Shown here: positions 35,291 through 42,657 of the stretch, in pieces
Layout of the letters: every line of letters begins with the position of its first letter
How positions within the stretch are numbered: position 1 is the first letter of the stretch
NCBI GenBank assembly: GCA_900757655.1
Contig: CAAEOT010000020.1
Span: forward strand, 1 to 64,000
Length of the DNA stretch: 64,000 nucleotides
DNA from: an uncultured Oscillospiraceae bacterium
GTDB lineage: Bacteria > Bacillota > Clostridia > Oscillospirales > Oscillospiraceae
Reading direction: 5' to 3'
Notes under the pieces: model-generated
What the model was told of the DNA's origin: nothing
The model's database searches: none
What the model saw: the letters and a program-made list of their open reading frames with translations, nothing else
Position numbers and translations under genes: made by a program

Positions 35291-35383
35291 ATGCGTCTTT
35301 GCAGCTGCAGCAGCATCCGGGTCGCGGCATGTCCGACGACCTGTTGTTGTCGTGCGCAAAGAAGTGTCGCTTTCTGCCGGTAA
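35291..35383 (+). CDS. Cysteine-rich leader peptide of cysE (30 aa)
   Basis: A 30-codon ORF starting MRLCSCSS with a strong ribosome binding site (AAGGAG at 35277-35282, 8-nt spacing) and a TAA stop. Seven residues are Cys (positions 4, 6, 14, 18, 19, 20, 29), three of them consecutive, encoded by TGT TGT TGT at 35342-35350. It lies between a consensus-like promoter and a terminator in front of serine acetyltransferase. The codons after the Cys run include a segment (35369-35377) complementary to the terminator. It is best read as a regulatory leader peptide for attenuation; the peptide itself probably has no function. Confidence 0.82.
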   Translation: MRLCSCSSIRVAACPTTCCCRAQRSVAFCR

Positions 35384-35447
35384 ACCCACGGCCGCGCCCA
35401 AAAGGTGCGTCCGTCATGCATCCACATGGTTTTGCAACGCAGGAAGC
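35369..35447 (+). promoter_or_regulatory. Antiterminator of the cysE attenuator
   Basis: GCTTTCTGC (35369-35377, leader codons 27-29) can pair with GCAGGAAGC (35439-35447), the 5' arm of the terminator, over 9 bp with one G-U pair. A ribosome stalled at the Cys run leaves this segment free; one at the stop codon covers it. A second pairing, TCTTTGC (35296-35302) with GCAAAGA (35356-35362), is also possible. The mechanism is inferred. Confidence 0.72.
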
Positions 35448-35468
35448 CGCGCGCTTCCTGCGTTTTTT
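35436..35468 (+). terminator. Attenuator terminator in front of cysE
   Basis: A perfect 12-bp stem AACGCAGGAAGC / GCTTCCTGCGTT with a 5-nt loop followed by six T, between the leader ORF and the cysE ribosome binding site. Confidence 0.93.
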
Positions 35469-35508
35469 GCCTGTGGCGCTATGTGAAAGAAGAAGGAGTG
35501 TCCCAACC

Positions 35509-36411
35509 ATGACGCAAAAAAGTCTGCTGCACGCCGTCGCGGCACAGATCGCTAACGGCTACGAGACGGCCGAGGTACCCATGTACAGCGAGCAGCTGCG
35601 CATGCCCGACCGCAAGGTCATCATCAAGATCATTGAGAACCTGCAGAAGGTGTTCTTCCCGGCGTATTTCGCGGGCGGCACGGTGTCGCACGTCTCGGCC
35701 GAGACGTTTGCGGAGTTCCTGCTCGGCGAGATCTACACCGACCTCTGCGAGCAGGTGCACCTAGCGTTTTCCAACACGATCAAGGACGAGCGCGAGCTGC
35801 GTGAGCGCACCAGCGCCGTGTGCGACCGGTTCCTGTGCCGTCTGCCGCAGATCCAGGCCATGCTCATGAAGGACGTGGCCGCAAACTTCGACGGCGATCC
35901 CGCCGCCGGCAGCAAGGAGGAAGTCATCTTCTCCTACCCCGGCCTGTACGCGATCTTCGTCTACCGCGTGGCGCACGAGCTCTATGAGAGCAAGGTGCCG
36001 CTCATCCCGCGCATCATGAGCGAGTACGCCCACGGCGCGACAGGTATCGACATCAACCCCGGCGCGCAGATCGGCGAGTATTTCTTCATCGACCACGGCA
36101 CCGGCATCGTCGTCGGTGAGACAACGATCATCGGCGATCACGTCAAGCTCTATCAGGGCGTGACGCTCGGCGCGCTCAGCCCGCGCCATGGCCACGCCGT
36201 GACCGGCAAGCGCCACCCCACCGTTGGCGACAACGCCACGATCTACTCCGGCGCGTCCATCCTCGGCGGCAAGACCGTCATCGGCGCCAACTCCGTCATC
36301 GGCGGCAACTCGTTCATTACCGAGTCCGTGGCCCCGAACACGAAGGCCAGCACCGAGACCCCGCGCATGATCTTCCGCGTCGCGCAGCCGAAATCCGGCG
36401 ACGACAAGTAA
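35509..36411 (+). CDS. cysE: Serine O-acetyltransferase
   Basis: A 300-residue enzyme making O-acetylserine from serine and acetyl-CoA, the committed step of cysteine synthesis. An alpha-helical N-terminal domain (to about 170) is followed by a left-handed beta-helix of hexapeptide repeats. By alignment to the E. coli enzyme, the catalytic residues are D181, H196 (in DHGTG) and H236 (in RHP). The start at 35509 follows AAGGAG; the frame extends upstream through the leader but is not family-like. Expression is probably set by the Cys-codon attenuator upstream. Feedback inhibition by cysteine is usual in the family. Confidence 0.95.
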   Translation: MTQKSLLHAVAAQIANGYETAEVPMYSEQLRMPDRKVIIKIIENLQKVFFPAYFAGGTVSHVSAETFAEFLLGEIYTDLCEQVHLAFSNTIKDERELRERTSAVCDRFLCRLPQIQAMLMKDVAANFDGDPAAGSKEEVIFSYPGLYAIFVYRVAHELYESKVPLIPRIMSEYAHGATGIDINPGAQIGEYFFIDHGTGIVVGETTIIGDHVKLYQGVTLGALSPRHGHAVTGKRHPTVGDNATIYSGASILGGKTVIGANSVIGGNSFITESVAPNTKASTETPRMIFRVAQPKSGDDK

Positions 36412-36424
36412 CCCACAAACACGC

Positions 36425-36458
36425 AAACACCGCAGGCCGGTCGGCCTGCGGTGTTTTT
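36425..36458. terminator. Bidirectional terminator between cysE and the psuG unit
   Basis: A perfect 14-bp stem AAACACCGCAGGCC / GGCCTGCGGTGTTT with a 4-nt loop and T-run. Confidence 0.93.
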
Positions 36459-36482
36459 TATCCATTTTGCAGTTTCACGCGC

Positions 36483-36658
36483 TCACAATACCCCGATGCC
36501 GATGCTCAGCACCGCGCCGACGAGCACGATGCCGATACCGACCAGACACAGCACCACGACGACGGCGGTGCTCATCTGACGGCGCGAGGCGATGGCCCCG
36601 ATGGTGAGACCGAGTCCCATCAGCGCGGACACCGCGAGCACGAGCCACGCACCACCCT

Positions 36659-36662
<4 letters not shown>
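36483..36662 (-). CDS. Small membrane protein (59 aa) coupled to psuG
   Basis: A 59-residue ORF with two hydrophobic segments (about residues 5-25 and 32-59) separated by a short basic turn SRRQ. Its ATG overlaps the psuG stop by 4 bp (ATGA), the classical sign of translational coupling, and it ends before a terminator. No homolog is recognised. The almost wholly hydrophobic make-up predicts a two-helix inner-membrane protein. The coupling suggests a link to pseudouridine metabolism or simply co-expression. Function is unknown. Confidence 0.65.
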
Positions 36663-37576
<914 letters not shown>

Positions 37577-37621
37577 GGTCAAAAAACCTCCTTGGTTTAT
37601 CGGTCAGATCGATTCGCCTAT

Positions 37622-37649
37622 ATTGTAAAAGGTTTTCCGGAATTGTCAA
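37622..37649 (-). promoter_or_regulatory. Promoter of psuG
   Basis: On the minus strand a perfect TTGACA (37644-37649), 16 bp and TACAAT (37622-37627). Confidence 0.8.
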
Positions 37650-37730
37650 GCACAATCCGGCAGCACAAACACCGCCAAAAATGTGCAAAAAGGAGACCGC
37701 CGAAGCGGCCTCCCTGCGTAAGTGATGCAA

Positions 37731-40307
37731 TTACGCCGCAGTGGGCAGCTCCGGCATGCTCGGCTGTTCGGGCATGCTCGGCTGTTCGGGCGTGCTCGGC
37801 TGCTCGGGCGTGCTCGGCTGCTCGGGCGTGCTCGGCTGCTCGGGCGTACTCGGCTGCTCGGGCGTGCTCGGCTGCTCGGGCGCATCCGGGGCCGCATTGA
37901 GGATCAGGTTCAGCGCAACCTCATAGAAACTGCAGAACACCTGCGCGAGCTGCGCGCGCTCAAGGCTGCCGAGCGGGTCAAAGCAGCCCGCTTCGTTGCC
38001 GACCATGAGACCTGCAAAGTAGCAGTAAGCGACCGCTTCCTGCGCCCACGGGGCCACGTCCGCGCCATCGGCAAACTGGGCCAGCGCATACTGGATCTGC
38101 TCGGCGTTGAGCAGGGACTCGCCGCCGCTGAGCAGGCCGTAGAGCATGACGGTCATCTCCTGACGGGTGATGGTGTCGTCCGGGCAGAAGGTGCCGTCAT
38201 CGCGGCCGGCGACAACGCCCGCGTTGTAGGCCCAGATGACCGCATCGGTGTACCACTCGCCTGCCTTGATGTCGGTCAGCGGGCAGGTCATGCCTTCCAC
38301 GCTCGGCGCGCCTTCGCCCTCATAGAGCACCTCGGCGACCATGGCGCGGGTCGTCGTGAGGGCGGGGGCGAACTTGCCGTCGCCGATGCCGGCCATCAGG
38401 CCGGAAGCCTGCGCGAAGTCGACCGCCGGCTTGTACCAGCCGCTCTGCGCGTCGGCGAACGTGTTGTCAACGAGCTTCAGGGCGGCAGCCGCCTTGACGA
38501 CCGCCGGGTAAGCCGCCACGCGCTCCGCCTCGGTCCCGGCCGCGTCCATCTTGACGCAGGCCACCGCGTAGGCAGCGTAGGTCTCGGCCGTATAGGCGCT
38601 CTTGTCAAGGATCACTTCCAGCAGCGCGGCATAATACGGGGCGATACCCTGATCGACCGTGATGCGGCCGGCAGGCTCGGCATAGCTCTCGCCGATGACG
38701 CCCTTGAGCTCCTGCGTGATGTATTCCATAACCACCTCGTCGAGCGGCAGGCCGGTGTCGAACTGGTTGGTCGCCGCCGCGAAGGCGTAGTACGTGTCGC
38801 CGCCGCCGGCCACGAAGTTGTTCGTGACGACAGCGTAGGTAGCCGTCGGGTCAAACGTCTTGCCGTTGACGTTGTCAATGGTCACGCGCTGGATGCTCTT
38901 CGGGCCGTAGTAGGTGGATTTGGGATAGGGCTCCGGGTTCGCGTCATACTCCTCATAGGTCTTGACCGTGAAGGTCAGGCCCGCCGCCTGCGGGAAGCCG
39001 CCGATGGATTCCGGCGTGCAGTACGTGCTGGCCTCGAGCGCCTCGAGCAGCTCGGCGCCGGTCACATAGACCACGGCGAGCGTGTTGCCGAACGGCAGCA
39101 CGGTGTTGATGTCCTTCTTGGTGACGTCGCCGGCCTTGACGGTCGCGCGGATGCCGCCGCCGTTCGTGATGGCGACCACATTCTCCGCCGGGACAGAGAT
39201 CGTCGCCTGCGTGCGGATCTTCCAGAGCATGGCGTCCGTGATCAGGTCGCCGAGGTTGGTCTCGGAGTCACGGTTGCCGTTGGGGGCCTTCGCGCCGTTG
39301 AGTTCCACTTCGCTCACGGCAAACTTCTCGCCATAGGCCTTGTCGATGGGGTCGATGATGGCCTTGGCGGCCGCGGCGACCTTTTCGTCGCGCGTTTTGT
39401 AGTCAACGACGGTGACGGACTTGCCGTCGGCGTTCTTCTCGGTGTGCCAGATGGTCTTGAGCTCGTTGCCAACGATCTTCTTCGTGGCGTTGTCAATGGT
39501 GATGACGCCGATGTTGGCAAAGGCCGTGCCCGTGGACTGGATAGCCTCACCATTCGGGCCGGCGGTCATGACGGTGTGGGAGTGGCCGTCGATGATGAAA
39601 TCGATGCCCTTCACGTTCTTGGTCAGATCATAGGAGGTGTAGGGCTCGGAGCTCTCGTCCACGCCCAGGTGCGCGAGGCAGACGACGATGTCGGCCCCCT
39701 GCGCCTTGAGGTCGGCAACCTGCGCGGCCGCGCAGGCATAGAGCTCTTTGCCGTCCTTGCCGGCGAGGAACTTCAGCCCCTGGATGAGCTTCGGGTTGGC
39801 CTTGGTCTGGGCCTCGGGGGTCTCAAGACCGAAGAAGCCGATCTTCACGCCGCCCTTTTCGATGATGGTATTGGCGTCAAAGATGGTCTTTCCGTCCGCG
39901 CCGAGCACGTCCGCGCACAGGACCTTGAACTTGGCGGCCTTCATGTTCTCCGCCAGCTGCGCATAGCCGTAGTCGAACTCGTGGTTGCCAATGGTGGCCA
40001 CGTCGTAGCCGGTGGCATTCATCATGGTCACCGCGTCTGCGCCCTTGTTGACGCTGACATAGACGGTGCCCTGGCTGTAGTCGCCGGCATCGGCCAGAAT
40101 GACCTCGGCGCCCTGCGCCTCATAGTCGGCCTTCAGGGCTGCCATGGCTGCGTACAGATCGATCGCACCGTGCACGTCATTTGAGTGCAGGATGACGGTC
40201 TTTCCGCTCAGCGGCTGCGCTTCGTTGGCCGCAAACGCCGTGCACGACAGGCTCAGGACCAGGCACAGCACCAGCAGCAGCGAAAGCAGTTTCTTCGTGT
40301 GCTTCAT
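37731..40307 (-). CDS. Secreted 5'-nucleotidase/metallophosphatase with SLH domains and Pro-rich tail
   Basis: An 858-residue exported protein. A signal peptide (about 1-26, ending AFA) is followed by a UshA-type metallophosphatase domain (SNDVHGAIDL, GNHEFDYG, DGHSHTV) and a 5'-nucleotidase C-terminal domain (about 330-530). Three SLH repeats (about 630-800) anchor it to the cell-wall polymer. The last 50 residues are seven PEQPST/PEQPSM units. It probably hydrolyses extracellular nucleotides, which could feed the nucleoside importer elsewhere in the window. Its start follows GGAGG and an extended -10 promoter. The repeat tail after the SLH block is unusual. Confidence 0.92.
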   Translation of the reverse strand: MKHTKKLLSLLLVLCLVLSLSCTAFAANEAQPLSGKTVILHSNDVHGAIDLYAAMAALKADYEAQGAEVILADAGDYSQGTVYVSVNKGADAVTMMNATGYDVATIGNHEFDYGYAQLAENMKAAKFKVLCADVLGADGKTIFDANTIIEKGGVKIGFFGLETPEAQTKANPKLIQGLKFLAGKDGKELYACAAAQVADLKAQGADIVVCLAHLGVDESSEPYTSYDLTKNVKGIDFIIDGHSHTVMTAGPNGEAIQSTGTAFANIGVITIDNATKKIVGNELKTIWHTEKNADGKSVTVVDYKTRDEKVAAAAKAIIDPIDKAYGEKFAVSEVELNGAKAPNGNRDSETNLGDLITDAMLWKIRTQATISVPAENVVAITNGGGIRATVKAGDVTKKDINTVLPFGNTLAVVYVTGAELLEALEASTYCTPESIGGFPQAAGLTFTVKTYEEYDANPEPYPKSTYYGPKSIQRVTIDNVNGKTFDPTATYAVVTNNFVAGGGDTYYAFAAATNQFDTGLPLDEVVMEYITQELKGVIGESYAEPAGRITVDQGIAPYYAALLEVILDKSAYTAETYAAYAVACVKMDAAGTEAERVAAYPAVVKAAAALKLVDNTFADAQSGWYKPAVDFAQASGLMAGIGDGKFAPALTTTRAMVAEVLYEGEGAPSVEGMTCPLTDIKAGEWYTDAVIWAYNAGVVAGRDDGTFCPDDTITRQEMTVMLYGLLSGGESLLNAEQIQYALAQFADGADVAPWAQEAVAYCYFAGLMVGNEAGCFDPLGSLERAQLAQVFCSFYEVALNLILNAAPDAPEQPSTPEQPSTPEQPSTPEQPSTPEQPSTPEQPSMPEQPSMPELPTAA
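37753..37878. repeat. Seven-copy 18-bp tandem repeat inside the SLH protein gene
   Basis: Seven consecutive 18-bp units (GGCRTRCTCGGCTGYTCG on the plus strand) differ at only a few positions and encode PEQPST (five) or PEQPSM (two) on the minus strand. Copy number is probably variable between strains. Confidence 0.93.
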
Positions 40308-40355
40308 GTGGTATCCTCCGTTTCGTTTTTGTTTTTCTGGGTTTCTGCTGCTTTG

Positions 40356-40361
40356 ATTATA
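40356..40361 (-). promoter_or_regulatory. Extended -10 of the SLH nucleotidase gene
   Basis: A perfect TATAAT preceded by TGC on the minus strand (extended -10); the -35 is poor. Confidence 0.6.
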
Positions 40362-40406
40362 GCATCCCGCGAAAAAAATTGGGATGGACTTTGTGCAAAA
40401 AGTGCG

Positions 40407-40428
40407 TCAAATTCAGCGCGCAATTTGA
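40407..40428. promoter_or_regulatory. Inverted repeat in the nucleotidase-thyA divergent region
   Basis: TCAAATT-N8-AATTTGA, a perfect 7-bp inverted repeat between the two divergent promoters. It may be an operator; the AT-rich surrounding makes chance possible. Confidence 0.35.
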
Positions 40429-40499
40429 ACAAAATTATCCAACGTTTTTGTTCCGTTTGTCAAATAACCGGGGCGCATTCCATTTTCGCCATTTGTCGT

Positions 40500-40528
40500 T
40501 TGCAATCCCCGGAACGGTATGGTAAACT
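40500..40528 (+). promoter_or_regulatory. Promoter of thyA-folA
   Basis: TTGCAA (40500-40505), 17 bp and TAAACT (40523-40528), with a leader of about 30 nt before thyA. Confidence 0.7.
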
Positions 40529-40562
40529 ATTATGTCTTATTCTTTTTGAAAGGAGCCGAACG

Positions 40563-41396
40563 ATGAGCTACGCAGACGAGGTCTTCATCCGCAACTGCCG
40601 CGACATTCTGCAAAACGGCGTCTGGGACACCGAGCAGACTGTGCGTCCCCGCTGGGAGGACGACGGCGCCCCGGCACACACGGTCAAGAAGTTCGGCATC
40701 GTCAACCGTTACGACCTGTCCAGAGAGTTTCCGCTGCTGACGCTGCGGCGCACCTACTGGAAGACCGCCGTGGACGAGCTGCTGTGGATCTGGCAGCAGA
40801 AGTCGAACAACATCCACGACCTGCGCGGTCACATCTGGGACCAGTGGGCCGACGAGACCGGCTCGATCGGCAAGGCCTACGGCTATCAGCTCGGCGTCAA
40901 GCACCAATACCCCGAGGGCGAATTTGACCAGGTGGACCGCGTGCTCTACGACCTGAAGCACAACCCCGCCTCCCGCCGCATCCTGACGAATATTTATACG
41001 TTCGAGGATCTGCACGAGATGGCGCTCTATCCGTGCGCGTACTCGATGACGTTCAACGTCTCGGGCAACACGCTCAACGCCATTCTCAACCAGCGCAGCC
41101 AGGACATGCTCGCGGCGAACAACTGGAACGTCGTGCAGTACGCCGTGCTCGTGCACATGTTCGCGCAGGTGTCCGGCCTGCAGGCGGGCGAGCTGGTGCA
41201 CGTCATTGCCGACGCGCACATCTATGACCGCCATGTGCCGGTCATCGAGCAGCTGATCCAAAACGAGCCGAAACCGGCGCCGCAGTTTTTCATCGACCCG
41301 GATGTGCATGATTTTTACGCCTTCACGCGCGACAGCTTCCGCGTCGAGGGCTACGAATACAGCGAGTTCACGGGGAAGATCCCCATCGCGGTGTAA
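40563..41396 (+). CDS. thyA: Thymidylate synthase (B. subtilis ThyA/phi3T type)
   Basis: A 277-residue enzyme methylating dUMP to dTMP with methylene-tetrahydrofolate. The active-site Cys is in LYPCAYSMTFNV; the SRRILTNIY arginines bind phosphate. The residue after the Cys is Ala instead of the His of the E. coli type, and together with HIWDQW and GKAYGYQLG this places it in the divergent ThyA branch found in B. subtilis. The start at 40563 follows GAAAGGAGC; the frame extends back into the promoter region. folA follows after 12 bp, giving the folate partner. Confidence 0.95.
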   Translation: MSYADEVFIRNCRDILQNGVWDTEQTVRPRWEDDGAPAHTVKKFGIVNRYDLSREFPLLTLRRTYWKTAVDELLWIWQQKSNNIHDLRGHIWDQWADETGSIGKAYGYQLGVKHQYPEGEFDQVDRVLYDLKHNPASRRILTNIYTFEDLHEMALYPCAYSMTFNVSGNTLNAILNQRSQDMLAANNWNVVQYAVLVHMFAQVSGLQAGELVHVIADAHIYDRHVPVIEQLIQNEPKPAPQFFIDPDVHDFYAFTRDSFRVEGYEYSEFTGKIPIAV

Positions 41397-41408
41397 GGAG
41401 GGACTGCC

Positions 41409-41894
41409 ATGGATGCGATCGTCGCCGTCTATGCCGACTGGGGCATCGGGGCCAAAGGCACGCAGCCGCTCGTGATCCCCGCCGACCGCCGCCGCTTCCG
41501 GGCGCTCACGATGGGCGCGGCCGTGATCGTCGGCCGGCGCACGCTGGACGATTTTCCCGGCGGCAGGCCGCTGCCAGGGCGCGAAAATCTCGTGCTCACG
41601 CGGCAGAACATCACAATCGAGGGGGCGCAGGTGGTGCATTCCCCGGCCGGGGCCGTCGCCGCCGCCGCGCGGTATGACCGCTGCTTTGTCATCGGCGGAG
41701 ACAGCGTGTTCCGGCAGATGTTCCCCCACCTGACGCGCGTATACGTCACGAAAATCGGCTCGGCGCCCCACTCAGACGTGTTTTTTCCGGATCTGGACGC
41801 CGACCCCGCGTGGCACTGCGTATCGAGCGAGCCGCGCGCGGAGCACGACGGCGTAGGCTATCAGTTTTGCGTGTACGAAAAAGTGAAAGAATAA
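41409..41894 (+). CDS. folA: Dihydrofolate reductase
   Basis: A 161-residue enzyme regenerating tetrahydrofolate, needed after each ThyA turnover. The N-terminus AIVAVYADWGIGAKG is the Met20-loop region, VIVGRRTLDDFP binds NADPH, and FVIGGDSVFRQM is the conserved C-terminal GG motif. It follows thyA by 12 bp behind AAGGAGGG and ends at a strong terminator. Confidence 0.95.
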   Translation: MDAIVAVYADWGIGAKGTQPLVIPADRRRFRALTMGAAVIVGRRTLDDFPGGRPLPGRENLVLTRQNITIEGAQVVHSPAGAVAAAARYDRCFVIGGDSVFRQMFPHLTRVYVTKIGSAPHSDVFFPDLDADPAWHCVSSEPRAEHDGVGYQFCVYEKVKE

Positions 41895-41908
41895 AAAGTA
41901 GAAAAAAA

Positions 41909-41945
41909 CCGCTGCTTTCCACCCCGGAAAGCAGCGGCTTTTTTC
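41909..41945. terminator. Terminator of thyA-folA
   Basis: A 12-bp stem CCGCTGCTTTCC / GGAAAGCAGCGG followed by CTTTTTT; A-rich on the other side, so it may also serve the convergent CPBP gene. Confidence 0.92.
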
Positions 41946-41951
41946 CTGCCC

Positions 41952-42656
41952 TCACCCGGCGAGCACCGCGAGCGAGAACGCGTTGACAAACATGTGGAAA
42001 AACACCGGCGGCCAGATCGAGCGCGTCTGCTCATAGCAGAACGTGAGCGCGGCCGACACCGGCACATACGCCAGCGCCGAGAGCAGCAGCTTCGGATCAT
42101 TGTACACGATGACATACTGCCAGACGTGGTAGAGCGAGAAGAGCGCGATCGACGCGGCATAGGCCCAAAAGCGGCTGCGCGGCCGGATGGTGCCGAAGAC
42201 CACGCCGCGAAACAGGCACTCCTCCACGAGCGGCGCCATGAGCACCGCGACGGCGATCATGCGCTTGTAGTCCACTTTGGCAAGGCCGGTCACGGTGTCG
42301 TTGTTCGGCACGGGCAGCTCGCCGATGAGACTCGTGCCGAGCTGCAGCACGAGCGAGAGCAGCACGTCGATGCCGTAGGCGGCAAACATCATGCCGATGC
42401 AGCGCAGGATGCTGCCGACCATCGTGTCAAAGCTGCGGCGCAGGAACCGCCACATGGCGATGAGCGTGAACACGAGGCCGCAGAGGTAATACAGAACGTT
42501 GCACGTCACGTCCGACGGCAGCTTGCCGAGCACCGCCATGAGCAGTGCGCCGATCGTCAGCGGCAGCACGACCGCATGGATGGGGAAATACACCCAGCCT
42601 GCGATGTGCGCGCCGCGCGGCATGGGATCTGTCCACACCGTGTTGGGATGTTGCAC
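41952..42656 (-). CDS. CPBP-family intramembrane metalloprotease (Abi-like)
   Basis: A 234-residue polytopic membrane protein. The CPBP catalytic motifs are present: EECLFRG, a second motif with FSLYHVWQ and the late HMFVNA histidine. These Rce1-like proteases can process peptides or act in bacteriocin self-immunity. The start is GTG at 42656, one base after the mutS stop, with GAGGGG upstream; a later ATG at 42623 is possible. It is the last gene of the miaB-mutS-CPBP operon. Substrate unknown. Confidence 0.82.
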   Translation of the reverse strand: MQHPNTVWTDPMPRGAHIAGWVYFPIHAVVLPLTIGALLMAVLGKLPSDVTCNVLYYLCGLVFTLIAMWRFLRRSFDTMVGSILRCIGMMFAAYGIDVLLSLVLQLGTSLIGELPVPNNDTVTGLAKVDYKRMIAVAVLMAPLVEECLFRGVVFGTIRPRSRFWAYAASIALFSLYHVWQYVIVYNDPKLLLSALAYVPVSAALTFCYEQTRSIWPPVFFHMFVNAFSLAVLAG

Positions 42657-42657
42657 G

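Noticed and set aside
35198..35508. T-box or SAM riboswitch for cysE
   Set aside because: I looked for the T-box core and SAM aptamer sequences and found neither; the Cys-codon leader and terminator explain the region better.
40563..41396. Ala instead of His after the catalytic Cys of thymidylate synthase
   Set aside because: At first it looked like a damaged active site, but the whole protein follows the B. subtilis ThyA/phi3T branch, which also lacks that His.
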